Part shown: piece after piece, positions 17,862-27,582 of the stretch | Numbering within the stretch: the stretch's first letter is position 1 | How the letters are laid out: every line of letters starts with the position of its first letter | Origin: an uncultured Holophaga sp. | GTDB lineage: Bacteria > Acidobacteriota > Holophagae > Holophagales > Holophagaceae | Assembly: GCF_963677305.1 (NCBI RefSeq) | Contig: NZ_OY781925.1 | Coordinates: 1,017,001 to 1,081,000 of the forward strand | Length of the DNA stretch: 64,000 bases | Direction of reading: 5' to 3' | The notes under the pieces: model-generated | What the model saw: only the letters and a program-made list of their open reading frames with translations | Databases searched by the model: none | What the model was told of the DNA's origin: nothing | Translations under genes and position numbers: made by a program

Positions 17862-18999
17862 GGGCCAGCTCCTCCCGGAGGATTCCGGCCACCTCCGCCA
17901 CATCGGTCTCCGGCAGGGTCTGGTGGACCCCGACGAGAAAGGCGGAGCTGGACATGGCCCGGGCCCGGGGGAGCCCATCGTCCTCCAGGTGTCGGTAGGC
18001 CTCCTGGTCGGTGATGACCCCTCCGATGAGGTTGCGCAGTTCCACCCCGCGCCCGGCAAGGCGCAGGGCCACCTGCGCCATGCCACCCTTCCGCAGGGCG
18101 ATGGGAAAGACAAAGGGGGAGCCGTTGCCTGCCGGGGCCTCCCAGACCCGGATGCCGGGCAGATCCGCCAGGGCCTGGTGGAGCAGGGCATAGTGCCGAT
18201 GCCTGCGGGCCTCCTGTGCCTGCCAGGTGCGGAGCTGGAATCGCCCGAAGCAGGCATTGAGTTCCGACATCTCCAGGTTCAGTCCCTCCCGTACGTAGGA
18301 GAAGTGGTGGTGCATTCCGGCCGGGGCTGTGCAGCGCTCCGGCGCATAGTGGCAGGTGCAGACCCGCCCCCAATGGACGATGGACTCCACCCGGTCCCGC
18401 CACTCCGGATCCGGGGAGATGATCCCGCCGCCGCCGTAGCTGCTCAGGTGGTGGGGATGGTAGAAGCTCCAGGTGGTCAGGGTGCCTGATGCGTGGGCCG
18501 GGTGCCCCTCGATCCGCAGGTCCATGGTCTCGCAGGCGTCCTGGAGCACCAGCAGGCCATGCTCCCGGGCGATCTCCAGAATCGTGCCGAGCTGGGCGGG
18601 AAAGCCCAGAAAGTGGGTGAGGCACACCACCCGGGTGTCGGGGCGGATGGCCCGCCGGAAGGCCTCCGGATCCAGGGCGAAGCCTCCCTCCTCCGTGTCG
18701 ACGACGCTCACCTCATAGCCTGCGAAGAGCAGGGCGGAGAGGGTGGTGGGGAAGGTGAAACCCGCCGTGATGGCGTGCCCCCCCTTGCCCGTCACCTCTG
18801 CCAGGGCCAGGGCGGCCCCCAGGTTGGCCGAGGAGCCGGAGTTCACCAGGGTCAGCTGGGCTGCCCCGAAGAGCTCCGAGAGCTCAAGGGCGAAGGCGTT
18901 GAGGTTGCCCCGGCTGGCATGGAGCTCCCGCTCCAGGAAGGCCCCGAAGCCTCGGTGGTCCGTGTGGCCCGTGCAGGGATAGCGGTATTTTCGGCTCAT
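17854..18999 (-). CDS. DegT-fold PLP/PMP enzyme, 3-dehydrase (RfbH/E1)-like
   Basis: 381 aa with an aminotransferase fold I sequence ([35 protein letters not shown]). At the usual Schiff-base lysine there is [15 protein letters not shown], so His183/His184 stand where DegT aminotransferases have Lys. His at this site is the hallmark of sugar 3-dehydrases (E1/RfbH and ColD). A cysteine cluster C214-x-C216-x6-C223 is where E1 holds a [2Fe-2S] cluster, though one ligand of the usual four is not obvious. ATGA overlap with the upstream NadM-Nudix gene shows co-translation. Role in an NAD operon is unexplained. Confidence 0.8.
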   Translation of the reverse strand: MSRKYRYPCTGHTDHRGFGAFLERELHASRGNLNAFALELSELFGAAQLTLVNSGSSANLGAALALAEVTGKGGHAITAGFTFPTTLSALLFAGYEVSVVDTEEGGFALDPEAFRRAIRPDTRVVCLTHFLGFPAQLGTILEIAREHGLLVLQDACETMDLRIEGHPAHASGTLTTWSFYHPHHLSSYGGGGIISPDPEWRDRVESIVHWGRVCTCHYAPERCTAPAGMHHHFSYVREGLNLEMSELNACFGRFQLRTWQAQEARRHRHYALLHQALADLPGIRVWEAPAGNGSPFVFPIALRKGGMAQVALRLAGRGVELRNLIGGVITDQEAYRHLEDDGLPRARAMSSSAFLVGVHQTLPETDVAEVAGILREELARV

Positions 19000-20027
19000 G
19001 CGGGTTCCCCCAGGAGGTCGAGGAAGCTGTCCAGGATGTGGAAGTGGTCCTCGAAGAACTGCTCCTCCATGTCCCGGAGGGCGCTGAGGGGGATCCAGTG
19101 GGCCTCTGCGGCGTCGTCCGCACCGCACACGGCAGGGCAGGTCTCTCCCCCGAGGCGGAAGAGGTGGGCATGGGTGATGGTCCGCCCTCGCTGGCTCCGC
19201 TCGGGGTGGTCAAAGACGGCGACCCTGTCCAGGCTGAAGCCCTGGGGATAGGACCGGAGCTCCAGTCCCGTCTCCTCCTGCAGCTCCCTCAGCGCCCCCT
19301 CCTCGAGGCGCTCCCAGAGCTCCAGGAAGCCTCCGGGCAGCGCCCAGAGCCCCTTCCCGGGGTGCCCTCCCCGCCGGATCAGGAGCACATGACCTGCGCA
19401 GAGGAGCAGGGCGTCGAGGGTCACGAAGGGGCCCAGGCCATACTTCCGCCGCGTGGCCTGGATGGCCAGGTGCTCTTCCCGCATGGCCGCGAAGGAGGCA
19501 CCGGCCACCCACTGACGCAGGTGCGGGTGCAGGCCCTCGGGCAGACTGGCCAGGGTGGCCTCAAGGCTCTCGGGTCCCCCTTCGTAGCAGAGCCGTCGCA
19601 GCCCGGTGGCTTCAAAGTCGCCCTGCCACCCGCCCTGGACAAAGCCCCAGGCCGGGAAGAGGTCCAGATAGTACCCCGAGGCATCTTTCTGGTGCCCCAC
19701 CAGAGCGATACGGTCACCCTGGACTGCAAAGCCCTGGACCGCCCGGGTGACGGCCGAGGCCCATCGTTGGTTGTCATAGAGGTCCCGGATGGGGGCGAAG
19801 CGCAGCCGCCCGCGGATCTCCGGGGGCAGGGTGGCAGTGATCATGTCCGCCCGCTCCTGCCAGGAGAAGGGATTTTTGGCACTACGGGCCCGGAAGGCGG
19901 AACCCAGGGCGACAACCACGATGGGGGCCGACTCCAGGGCCTTGGCCAGGAGGGCCGCGTGTCCCAGGTGGAAGGGCTGGAAGCGTCCGATGAGGACGGC
20001 GATGTCATAGGGGGGCTTCGTGCTCAC
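18996..20027 (-). CDS. Bifunctional NMN adenylyltransferase / Nudix hydrolase
   Basis: 343 aa. N-terminal nucleotidyltransferase domain (about 8-175) with the [14 protein letters not shown] motif (the (H/T)xGH signature) of NadM, which makes NAD from NMN and ATP. C-terminal Nudix domain (about 200-335) with [25 protein letters not shown], the GX5EX7REUXEEXGU box, of the ADP-ribose pyrophosphatase type. The two-domain arrangement is known from cyanobacteria and others. It lies eight bases downstream of nadE in the NAD operon. Confidence 0.93.
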   Translation of the reverse strand: MSTKPPYDIAVLIGRFQPFHLGHAALLAKALESAPIVVVALGSAFRARSAKNPFSWQERADMITATLPPEIRGRLRFAPIRDLYDNQRWASAVTRAVQGFAVQGDRIALVGHQKDASGYYLDLFPAWGFVQGGWQGDFEATGLRRLCYEGGPESLEATLASLPEGLHPHLRQWVAGASFAAMREEHLAIQATRRKYGLGPFVTLDALLLCAGHVLLIRRGGHPGKGLWALPGGFLELWERLEEGALRELQEETGLELRSYPQGFSLDRVAVFDHPERSQRGRTITHAHLFRLGGETCPAVCGADDAAEAHWIPLSALRDMEEQFFEDHFHILDSFLDLLGEPA

Positions 20028-20035
20028 GTCGATCC

Positions 20036-21724
20036 TCAGAGGATGTGCCGGGCGGCAATGGGGAGCTGGCGCCCGCTGCCGAAGGCGCGGGGGCGCAGGC
20101 GCAGGATGGGGGGGGCCTGGCGGCGCTTGTATTCGTTGCGGGCGATCATGCCCTTGATCTTCGTGACCAGGGCGATCCCCTCGGGGGTGCTCGCGAGCTC
20201 CGCCATGCGGGCCTCCACCTGGGCCTGCTCGGAACCCCGGAGCAGATCGCCTTCGAGGATGCTCTTCAGGAGGTCGTCCAGGACCGGGTACGGGGGCAGG
20301 CTGTCAGTATCCCGTTGATCCGGGGCCAGCTCGGCGGAGGGGGCCTTCTCCAGCACCGCCACCGGGATGATCTCCCGCCCGGCGCTGCTGTTGAGGTGGC
20401 TGGCCAGGGCGTAGACCTCGGTCTTGTAGAGGTCCCCGATGAGGCCCAGGCCTCCGTTGGTGTCCCCATAGAGGGTGCAGTAGCCCACCGAGATCTCGCT
20501 CTTGTTGCCGGTGGTGAGCAGCAGGTACCCGAAGGCGTTGGAATACTCCATCAGGATGGTGCCGCGGATCCTGGCCTGGAGGTTCTCCAGGGCCGTCCCC
20601 TGGAGGGGGGCGCCAAAGGCCTCGGCGAAGTTCGTGCTGTAGAGGTCCACCAGGGGTCCGATGGGATGGGTGTGGAGGGGGATGCCCAGGTTGAGGCAGA
20701 GCTGCTCCGAGTCGCTCACACTGCCCGAGCTGGAATAGCGCGAGGGCATGGTGAGGGCCACCACGTTTCCGGATCCCAGGGCCTCAGCGGCCAGGGCAAG
20801 GGTCAGGGCGCTGTCGATGCCCCCTGAGGAACCCACCAGGGCGCCCTTGAATCCACAGCGTCGGGCATAGTCCCGCAATCCAAGGACGATCTGGCGGCGG
20901 TAGAACTCGCTGCCCTCCGGGGCGGGCACCGATCCGGTGGCCGGGGCCAGGAAGCGCCCCTGGTCGAAGGCGAGGTGGATCAGCTCCTCACGGAAGCTGC
21001 TCCCCTGGACGACCAGCCCCTCGCTGGGGCACACGGCAAACGAGGCCCCGTCATAGACCACCTGGTCCTGGCCCCCGACCTGGTTGACGTAGAGGAGAGG
21101 CAGGCCATGGCGTCGGCTCGAGGCGGCCATGAGCTGCTGCCGCTGGGCAAGCTTCCCCAGGTTCGATGGGCTGGCGTTGATGGAGACCACCAGATCCGGG
21201 GCGGCGTCCTGGAGCCGATGGAAGGGGTTGAGGGTGTAGGCCTCCCCCGGGTCGTTCCAGCTGTCCTCGCAGACCAGGAAGCCGATGCGGGTGTCCTTGA
21301 CCCGGAGGACCCGGGCCACGTCAGGCCCGGGCTCGAAGTGGCGGCGCTCGTCGAAGACGTCATAGGTGGGGAGGAGCTGCTTGGCGTAACGGAGCAGCAC
21401 TTCGCCCTCCCGCACCACCAGCAGGCTGTTCTCCAGGGGCTTCCCCGGTCCCTCGCGGCGGGTTGGGGCGCCCAGGACCCAGTGGAGTCCGGGAGTCTCC
21501 CGGCTGAGCTGGCGCAGCTTCCCGATTCCCTCATCCACCTCCGCCAGGAAGGCCGCTTCGCGGAGCAGATCCCCGGGGTAGTAGCCGGTGAGGGAGAGCT
21601 CCGGGAAGACGACCAGGTCGCTCCCCGCCTCCCGGGCGCTCCGGGCCGCCTCGACCATGAGCGCGATATTGCCGGGGATGTCGCCCACCGTGGGGTTGAT
21701 CTGGGCTGTCGTGATCCGCAGCAT
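20036..21724 (-). CDS. nadE: Glutamine-dependent NAD synthetase
   Basis: 562 aa from the ATG preceded by GGAGAC. N-terminal nitrilase-type amidase domain (about 1-265) with Glu in FPELSLTGY, Lys in AKQLLPTY and catalytic Cys in FLVCEDSW; C-terminal ATP pyrophosphatase-type synthetase (about 290-555) with the P-loop [12 protein letters not shown]. It converts nicotinate adenine dinucleotide to NAD using ammonia channelled from glutamine. Length and order match the bacterial glutamine-dependent enzymes. Central gene of the NAD operon. Confidence 0.95.
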   Translation of the reverse strand: MLRITTAQINPTVGDIPGNIALMVEAARSAREAGSDLVVFPELSLTGYYPGDLLREAAFLAEVDEGIGKLRQLSRETPGLHWVLGAPTRREGPGKPLENSLLVVREGEVLLRYAKQLLPTYDVFDERRHFEPGPDVARVLRVKDTRIGFLVCEDSWNDPGEAYTLNPFHRLQDAAPDLVVSINASPSNLGKLAQRQQLMAASSRRHGLPLLYVNQVGGQDQVVYDGASFAVCPSEGLVVQGSSFREELIHLAFDQGRFLAPATGSVPAPEGSEFYRRQIVLGLRDYARRCGFKGALVGSSGGIDSALTLALAAEALGSGNVVALTMPSRYSSSGSVSDSEQLCLNLGIPLHTHPIGPLVDLYSTNFAEAFGAPLQGTALENLQARIRGTILMEYSNAFGYLLLTTGNKSEISVGYCTLYGDTNGGLGLIGDLYKTEVYALASHLNSSAGREIIPVAVLEKAPSAELAPDQRDTDSLPPYPVLDDLLKSILEGDLLRGSEQAQVEARMAELASTPEGIALVTKIKGMIARNEYKRRQAPPILRLRPRAFGSGRQLPIAARHIL

Positions 21725-21734
21725 GAGGTCTCCT

Positions 21735-22946
21735 TCAGGCCTGGGCGGCCGGGTGCCCGAAGACCTGGCGCAGGTAGGCCAGGTAGGTCTCGTCCTCGCA
21801 CAGGGTCTTGCCGGGCGCATCGGAGAGCTTGGCCACGGGCTGCCCGTTGCAGGTGACGATCTTCATCACGATGTTGAGGGCCTTGTGCGGAGTGTCGTTG
21901 GTGAGGTCTGTGCCGATGCCGAAGCTGCAAGGGATCCGGGTGGCGAAGCGGTCATGGAGGGCGAAGGCCTTGGGCAGGGTGAGCCCGTCCGAGAACACCA
22001 GGCGCTTGGTCCTTGGGTCAATCCGGTGCGTCTCATAGTGGGCGATGGCTCGCTCGGCCCAGGCGACCGGGTCCCCCGAGTCGTGCCGGAGGCCGTCGAA
22101 GAGCTTGGTGAAGTAGAGGTCAAAGTCGCGCAGGAAGGGCCCCATGCCCACCACATCCGTCAGGGCGATGCCCAGGTCCCCCCGGTACTCCTGGACCCAT
22201 CCCTCCAGAGCGGCCTTCTGGAAGTCCCGGAGGCGGGAACCGAAGGCCTGGTAGGCCTGCAGATACTCATGGGCCATGGTGCCGATGGGGGTGAGGCCGA
22301 GCTTCCTGGCCAAGTGGACGTTCGAGGTGCCTCCGAAGGCCTCAGGCACCTCCCGGGTGAGGGTCCGGAGCACCTCCTCATGCCAGGCGCCCGAATAGCG
22401 TCGCCGAAGGCCGAAGTCGAAGAACCTGAAGGGGGGGCGGGACCCAGATCGGTTCCGCTCCCGGAGGAGGCTGACCTTCGCCTGAAGACGCTGTCGGGCG
22501 GTACCCAGCACCTCCTCCCCGCCCCCAAGGCGCCGGAAGTAGAGTTCGTTGACGATGTAGAGCACATAGATTTCGAAGCCCATGACATGGACCACGGGAC
22601 CCTGGGCCCGGATGCTGAGGGTCTCCCCCTGGCTTTCCACTTCGATGAAGCGGCGCTGGAAGCGGAAGACGCTCAGGAAGTCGACGAAGTCGCTCTTGAT
22701 GAAGCGAAGGCTCCGCAGGTAGTCCAATTCGTCCTGAGAGAAACTCAGGGCGCAGAGACTGTCCAGCTCGGCTTCCACGGCCTCCTTGAGCTCGGCCAGG
22801 GGGAAGGCGGTGCGGTTCCTGCAGACGAAACGGTATTCCGCCTGGGCTCCCGGGTGGCTGTGGAGGAGGGCCTGCCACATGGTGAACTTGTAGAGGTCGT
22901 TCTCCAGCAGGCTGCGGACGATGGGGGTGTTGCCTGGTCTCTTCAT
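21735..22946 (-). CDS. pncB: Nicotinate phosphoribosyltransferase
   Basis: 403 aa. Type II phosphoribosyltransferase pattern: N-terminal [20 protein letters not shown], the phosphorylatable His region [14 protein letters not shown] and the PRPP-binding region with FSDGLTL and GIGTDLTND. Converts nicotinate and PRPP to NaMN in NAD salvage. Ten bases separate it from nadE and twelve from the nicotinamidase-like gene, so the three are one transcription unit. Confidence 0.95.
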   Translation of the reverse strand: MKRPGNTPIVRSLLENDLYKFTMWQALLHSHPGAQAEYRFVCRNRTAFPLAELKEAVEAELDSLCALSFSQDELDYLRSLRFIKSDFVDFLSVFRFQRRFIEVESQGETLSIRAQGPVVHVMGFEIYVLYIVNELYFRRLGGGEEVLGTARQRLQAKVSLLRERNRSGSRPPFRFFDFGLRRRYSGAWHEEVLRTLTREVPEAFGGTSNVHLARKLGLTPIGTMAHEYLQAYQAFGSRLRDFQKAALEGWVQEYRGDLGIALTDVVGMGPFLRDFDLYFTKLFDGLRHDSGDPVAWAERAIAHYETHRIDPRTKRLVFSDGLTLPKAFALHDRFATRIPCSFGIGTDLTNDTPHKALNIVMKIVTCNGQPVAKLSDAPGKTLCEDETYLAYLRQVFGHPAAQA

Positions 22947-22958
22947 GTCCTGGATTCC

Positions 22959-23831
22959 TTATCGCTGGGACTGGAGTTCAAGGAGGAGGGTCTGTGAGGT
23001 GAGCACCCGGAGCCCCCGTGAACGCATGGAATCCAGGAAGGCCATCTGGTGTGCCTCGAAGCCCTGGACCGGGCTCATGCAGTCCTCCAGGAGGGCAATG
23101 CTGGGCAGATACTCCGCTCCGATGTGCTCCACGATGTGTTCGGTGGTGGCCTTGACGCAGTGGCTCCCGGCCTCTCCCGCGATGAGGACCCGGTCCGCTG
23201 CGCGCAGGGCTCCGAGCAGGGCCTGGTTCAGGAGGGTCGAGGGATCGGCCGGGTCGGGCACTTCCGCCCTCACGGCGCTGAAGTGCTCAGTCCAGGGGTT
23301 CATGCCCTTGGTGACCCAGGCACGGTTGCGTCCCGTCCGCTGCTCCCAGGTGTTGCAGGCTCCCTGAAGATCCGCATGCACCGCCTGTCCCCAAGTTCCG
23401 GCCTGGCAGTGCAGGGGCCAGACCATGTGGGTGTAGCGCCCGGCCTGTTCCAGGGCCTCCAGGTAGCTCAAAGCTCGTCCGAGGCCATCAGGCCAGCGGG
23501 GGACGAAGGTTCCCGATCGCACTTGGTGGGCGCTCACCGAGGTGAAGGGGGGCACTGCCGATCCGTCTGGAAGGGTCCAGAAGCCCGGGTGGGCGATGTC
23601 GAGTTGCTGGTGGCAGTCCAGGGTCAGGGTGAGGTTCGTGATGAAGGGACCAGCCTCCTGGATGAAGGCGGCAAGGCGGAGCATGTCGCCGTGGGCACCG
23701 GGTACCGGCAGGGCTGGGGCCATCCGGGCAGTTCCACCGAGCACCGGGTCCGGGGGCAGGTGGGAGGCGGGCAGATCGCAGAAGTCGTTCTGGGGATCGA
23801 TGATGAGCAGATGAAGGCTGCTGGGGGGCAT
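22959..23831 (-). CDS. Isochorismatase-family nicotinamidase-like protein
   Basis: 290 aa. Isochorismatase fold with the catalytic triad: Asp in LLIIDPQNDFC, Lys in WVTKGMNPWTE, and Cys in LIAGEAGSHCVKAT. Metal-binding His of PncA may be supplied by the DCHQQLDIAHPGFW segment. Operon position between NrtR-like regulator and pncB supports hydrolysis of nicotinamide to nicotinate. It is longer than the 200-residue PncA enzymes, with insertions around residues 80-150, so a related amide substrate is not excluded. Confidence 0.85.
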   Translation of the reverse strand: MPPSSLHLLIIDPQNDFCDLPASHLPPDPVLGGTARMAPALPVPGAHGDMLRLAAFIQEAGPFITNLTLTLDCHQQLDIAHPGFWTLPDGSAVPPFTSVSAHQVRSGTFVPRWPDGLGRALSYLEALEQAGRYTHMVWPLHCQAGTWGQAVHADLQGACNTWEQRTGRNRAWVTKGMNPWTEHFSAVRAEVPDPADPSTLLNQALLGALRAADRVLIAGEAGSHCVKATTEHIVEHIGAEYLPSIALLEDCMSPVQGFEAHQMAFLDSMRSRGLRVLTSQTLLLELQSQR

Positions 23832-23859
23832 GGCGGGCCTCGGAATGGATGTGCGGGAC

Positions 23860-24615
23860 TCAGGCGATGGGAACGTAGCGGTAGAGGGCGGCCGGGCGGT
23901 GGTCCACCTCCTGTTGGAGCTCTCCAGTGGCCTCGAGCTGCCCCAGGGCGAGCATTCGGCGACGGAAGGAGTCCTTGTTCAGCTTCCGGCCCAGCACAAG
24001 CTCATGGATCTTCTGAAGCTGGAGCAGGGTGAAGGTGGGGGGCAGAAGCTCGAATCCGATGGGTGTGTAGTCGATCTTGCCGCGGAGCCTCCGGAGGCTG
24101 GTGTCCAGGATCTCAGCATGGTCAAAGGCCAGCTCCAGCTTTTGCCCTGTGGGGTCTGCCAGAGAGATGGCCAGGGGGGCGTCCGGAGGGGGGGTGACCC
24201 GGGCGACCATGACATCTCCACCGCTTTGGGGAATGTCTCTGAAACGGAGCGGATCCAGGAGCGCCACATAGGCCACGCTGATGACCCGGGTCCGGGGATC
24301 CCGTCCGGGATTCCCGAAGGTGTAGAGCTGCTCCAGGTAGCCGCAGTCCAGGCCGGTCTTGCCGCGGAGCACCCTGGCAGCGGCTTCGTCCAGGGACTCG
24401 TCCATGCGGACAAAGCCCCCGGGCAGGCTCCAGAGTCCCCTGAAGGGGTGTTCAGGGCGGCGGATGAGGAGCGTGACGAGGCTGTCCCCGGCGGGGGCCA
24501 GGATGACCAGATCCACGGTGACGGAGGGCCTCTCGAAGGCCGAGGGGTCATAGGCGGACAGGAAGTCCTGCTCTTCGGTGGAAGGCTGTCGGGCGGGGCG
24601 TGGGGTTGGTCTCAT
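23860..24615 (-). CDS. nrtR: NrtR-like Nudix-related transcriptional regulator of NAD metabolism
   Basis: 251 aa. An N-terminal Nudix-fold domain (about 30-160) with GLWSLPGGFVRMDESLDEAAARVLRGKTG, where the box REUxEE has decayed to RVLRGKTG so it probably binds but does not cleave ADP-ribose; then a C-terminal winged helix (about 175-245, FTLLQLQKIHELVLGRKLNKDSFRRRML). This is the NrtR architecture. It precedes the pncA-pncB-nadE-nadM genes by 28 bases, so it is likely the first gene of the operon it represses. Effector by family knowledge: ADP-ribose. Confidence 0.9.
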   Translation of the reverse strand: MRPTPRPARQPSTEEQDFLSAYDPSAFERPSVTVDLVILAPAGDSLVTLLIRRPEHPFRGLWSLPGGFVRMDESLDEAAARVLRGKTGLDCGYLEQLYTFGNPGRDPRTRVISVAYVALLDPLRFRDIPQSGGDVMVARVTPPPDAPLAISLADPTGQKLELAFDHAEILDTSLRRLRGKIDYTPIGFELLPPTFTLLQLQKIHELVLGRKLNKDSFRRRMLALGQLEATGELQQEVDHRPAALYRYVPIA

Positions 24616-24624
24616 GGATCATTT

Positions 24625-24676
24625 CCCAAATGAAAACGGCATAGATGCTTGGTGCCTGCATGCCAAGTCATTTGGG
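24625..24676. promoter_or_regulatory. Nested inverted repeat upstream of nrtR, candidate operator
   Basis: CCCAAATGA at 24625-24633 is repeated inverted as TCATTTGGG at 24668-24676; inside it CTTGG and CCAAG form a second inverted pair. It lies just before the nrtR start and may bind NrtR, but the spacing is long for a single dimer site. Confidence 0.4.
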
Positions 24677-24800
24677 GCTCGGCTTGAATGCTCAAAGCAT
24701 ATATGTCGAATGCATCTAAGTCAAGACTCCAGATTTTTCCTCTTTGCAGAGCCCCTGGATGGAGGTCCTCGCGGCCCGGTAGTCTGGAGCGGGGGGGCCG

Positions 24801-25961
24801 GTGGTGGATGCGCGTCAGTTGAGGTGCTTCATGGCAGGGGCGGAGTTCTTGAGCTTCAGCAGGGCTGCGGCACGACTCGGCCTGACCCAGCCCGCCCTCA
24901 GCTACCAGGTGGCCAGCCTTGAGCGTTCCCAGGGGGTGGAGCTCTTTGTGCGCGGCCGGAGGGCAGTCCGCCTCAGCCCAGCGGGACTGTATCTCCATGA
25001 CCAGCTGGGGCGGCTCTGCGCTGACTACGGGCGGATGGTGGCCGAGCTTCTGGGGGCTCCAGCGCCTGAGGTCTGCATGAATCTCCGGCAGCTCCGGGCC
25101 TTCCTCTCCGTGGCCGCGACCCAGAGCTTCACCCGGGCGGGGGACCTGAGCAACCTGACCCGCCCGGCCATCAGCCATCAGATCCGCTCCCTGGAGGGAT
25201 CCCTGGGGAAGCCTCTGTTTACGCGGGGGCACCACGCCATCACCCTGACGGAGCCTGGGCGGGTCTTTGCGGAGCGGGTGAGGGGGCTCCTGGATGACTG
25301 GGGACAGGTCCAGCTCAGGGTCCGGACCATCGGCACCGGGGAGGGGCAGGTCCTCACCATCGGCTTCCTGGATGGGGTGCTGGTGCAGACACTTCCAGGA
25401 TTGGTCCGGAGTTTTGCGAGGGTCTGTCCCAAGGTGAGGGTGGAGACCATGCACGTTTCCCTGGCCCACATGCTCGATGCCATCCTGTCCGGTGAGATCG
25501 ACTGCGGCTTTGCCCCGGCCTTCGAGGGCATCTGCCCTGACGGTATCCAGAGCCAAGTGGTGCTGAGGGACCGGATGGTGGCGCTGGTCTCGGTGGAGCA
25601 TCCCTTCGCCCGACGGGAGAGCCTGAAGCTGGCCCAGCTCAAGGGGCAGCCTCTTCTGAGCCTCTCGGAGAAGGTCGGAGGCATGGGTGTCCAGTGGCAC
25701 CGGGCCCTCTGTGAACGTTACGGGCTGAGCTGCAGCCTGATTGAGTACTCTCCGGACTTCGCATCTCTTTTCGTCAGCATCGGGATGGGGCGCGGTGTGG
25801 CCATCCAACCGGGGCACATCCTGCAGGAACATGGCCATGCCGGCATCCGGGCTGTGCCCCTGGAGGATGGAGGCTTGGATATCGAGTTCGTGGTGGCCTG
25901 GAGGGCAGAGGGGAGCAATCCGGTGCTGCCGGTCTTCCTGCAGGGCTTTGTCCAGGACTGA
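24801..25961 (+). CDS. LysR-type regulator with two tandem HTH domains
   Basis: 386 aa from a GTG. Residues 1-65 are a complete LysR HTH (RQLRCFMAGAEFLSFSRAAA, LTQPALSYQVASLE, ELFVRGRRAVRLSPAG). Residues 93-160 are a second, also complete one (MNLRQLRAFLSVAATQSFTR, LTRPAISHQIRSLEGSLG, LFTRGHHAITLTEPG), followed by one effector domain (about 185-380). A normal LysR protein is near 295 aa; the ATG at 25077 (Met93, with GAGG upstream) would give exactly that. So the gene may encode a long two-HTH form and a short standard form. Faces the dehydrogenase operon, its likely target. Confidence 0.88.
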   Translation: MVDARQLRCFMAGAEFLSFSRAAARLGLTQPALSYQVASLERSQGVELFVRGRRAVRLSPAGLYLHDQLGRLCADYGRMVAELLGAPAPEVCMNLRQLRAFLSVAATQSFTRAGDLSNLTRPAISHQIRSLEGSLGKPLFTRGHHAITLTEPGRVFAERVRGLLDDWGQVQLRVRTIGTGEGQVLTIGFLDGVLVQTLPGLVRSFARVCPKVRVETMHVSLAHMLDAILSGEIDCGFAPAFEGICPDGIQSQVVLRDRMVALVSVEHPFARRESLKLAQLKGQPLLSLSEKVGGMGVQWHRALCERYGLSCSLIEYSPDFASLFVSIGMGRGVAIQPGHILQEHGHAGIRAVPLEDGGLDIEFVVAWRAEGSNPVLPVFLQGFVQD

Positions 25962-26444
25962 ATGTAGCTGTGGCTGCAATAAAAAAAATTTACTCAAAAA
26001 TATAAAAAATTATTAAAACATACTGTTTTTTATTGGTTTTAACCGGATATGCAATTATTTTTTAATCGTTGTCACTCGGCAGATGCCTGAGAGGCATCAC
26101 AATTTCGCGTTGGACCCTTTTTCAGGGCCTTTCATACTGGATGGGTCAACCACGCGAAGTTTACGGGAATAACGGTGTCAAGAAACACGACGTGCAAGCT
26201 GATGTCCTGTCAGCTTTTTTGTAAAAGCCACCTGGTTTTCTGAGGAGCGTTCGCTCTCCCAAGCTCTTTTGATCCTGTGTCCCCGGATGGGGCTGTGGAT
26301 TGCTGTCGCGGCTGCTGGCCCGCAGCAGGGTCTGTCTGGATGGGCGGGCCTGGAACCCGATGGATGGATGTCGGTCTGGCCTGTCGCCCGGGCTGCTCTC
26401 CTGTCGCTCTTAAACCACTTTTTAAAACTGTTGGAGGTTGTGCC
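25962..26444 (+). promoter_or_regulatory. 483-base AT-rich promoter and leader region before dehydrogenase operon
   Basis: No gene visible. The first 110 bases are strikingly AT-rich compared with the GC-rich surroundings and contain the likely promoter; hairpins and an intrinsic terminator follow (separate entry). The last 200 bases lead to GGAGG just before the ATG at 26445. Confidence 0.55.
26082..26221 (+). promoter_or_regulatory. Structured leader ending in intrinsic terminator (candidate cis-regulatory RNA)
   Basis: Three consecutive hairpins: GATGCC/GGCATC with loop TGAGA (26082-26098); a long stem in which AATTTCGCGT pairs with ACGCGAAGTT, extended by GACCC/GGGTC-type pairs (26101-26162); and AAGCTGA-tgtcctg-TCAGCTT followed by T6 (26196-26221), a good Rho-independent terminator. 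The coding gene begins 224 bases later. This is the layout of a transcription attenuator or riboswitch. It does not match a riboswitch consensus I know. Confidence 0.5.
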
Positions 26445-27491
26445 ATGGAAACGCAATACGCAGTCGCTGAGCCCGGCAAGGTGGTCCTCAAGACCAAGGA
26501 GCTGGCCAAGCCCGGCCCCGGCCAGGTCCTCCTGGAGGCCGAGTACAGCACCATCAGCATGGGCACCGAGAACGCCCTCATGGGCAACCACATCGTGCCC
26601 CTGCCCCAGCCCATCGGCTACAGCATGGCCGCCCGGGTCATCGAGGTGGGTCCTGAGGTCGAGGGCCTCAAGGTCGGCGATCCCGTCGTCACCACCGGCC
26701 AGCATGCCCAGTACCTGCTGATGGACGCCAAGAACTGCACCCCCGCCCCCCAGGGCGTGGATATGCAGCAGGCCGCCTTCTTCAACCTGGCCCACACCGG
26801 CATGTATGCCATCCGCCGCACCAGGATCCAGTTGGGAGAGCCCGCCCTGGTCATGGGTCAGGGCCTGGTGGGAGCCATCACCGCCCAGTTGGCCCGCCTG
26901 GCCGGCGCCATGCCCCTCATCGTCACTGACCTGGACGACAGGCGTCTCGACAATGCCCGCAAGATGGGCGTGCAGTACGCCATCAACCCCAAGACCCAGC
27001 CCGGCGAGCTGGAGAAGGTGGTCGCCGGCCTCGGCTGGGGCGGCGTTCCCGTGATCTTCGAGGCCACCGGGGCCCGCAAGCCCCTGGACCAGGCCTTCGA
27101 GCTGGTCTGCGAGCGGGGCCGGGTCATGATGATGAGCCAGGTCCACGGCGGCGATGCCCCCCAGTACGACAACAACCTGATGCAGAAGGGCGCCACCCTC
27201 CTGGGCGGCTACATCAACTCCAAGCCCTTCGCCCTCAAGCGCGCCGACCTGACCATCAAGGGCGAGTGGCCCCCGGTCATGGGCGACACCCTCACCCGCT
27301 ATGTCAACTCCGATGTCTGGACCAGCGACGAGGACATCCGGGTCTACCTGAACCTCATTGCCTTCGGCTCCCTGGACATCCGTCCCCTGATCAGTCACCG
27401 CTTCGAGTTCGAGGAGATCTCCAAGGCCTACGACATGGTCTGGAACCTGGATCCCAACCTCCTCGGCGGCGTCATCCGCTGGAAGAAGTAG
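26445..27491 (+). CDS. Zinc-type alcohol dehydrogenase (MDR) family oxidoreductase
   Basis: 348 aa from ATG preceded by GGAGGTTGTGCC. MDR fold: N-terminal GroES-like domain with STISMGTENALMG, and a Rossmann domain with GQGLVGAITAQLARLAGA followed by VTDLDD, the acidic residue pointing to NAD(H). The usual structural-zinc cysteine cluster is absent, so catalytic-zinc-only or zinc-independent chemistry is likely, as in BchC-like members. It heads a two-gene operon with the beta-helix protein. Substrate unknown; the consistent use of C-ending codons suggests high expression. Confidence 0.85.
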   Translation: METQYAVAEPGKVVLKTKELAKPGPGQVLLEAEYSTISMGTENALMGNHIVPLPQPIGYSMAARVIEVGPEVEGLKVGDPVVTTGQHAQYLLMDAKNCTPAPQGVDMQQAAFFNLAHTGMYAIRRTRIQLGEPALVMGQGLVGAITAQLARLAGAMPLIVTDLDDRRLDNARKMGVQYAINPKTQPGELEKVVAGLGWGGVPVIFEATGARKPLDQAFELVCERGRVMMMSQVHGGDAPQYDNNLMQKGATLLGGYINSKPFALKRADLTIKGEWPPVMGDTLTRYVNSDVWTSDEDIRVYLNLIAFGSLDIRPLISHRFEFEEISKAYDMVWNLDPNLLGGVIRWKK

Positions 27492-27582
27492 ACAGATCAA
27501 CCTGATCGCAACCGAGACTGATCCCCCCTATCCCTGTCGTGGAAGGGGCGAACGTCAACAACCTACTGAAGGGATTCCACTC

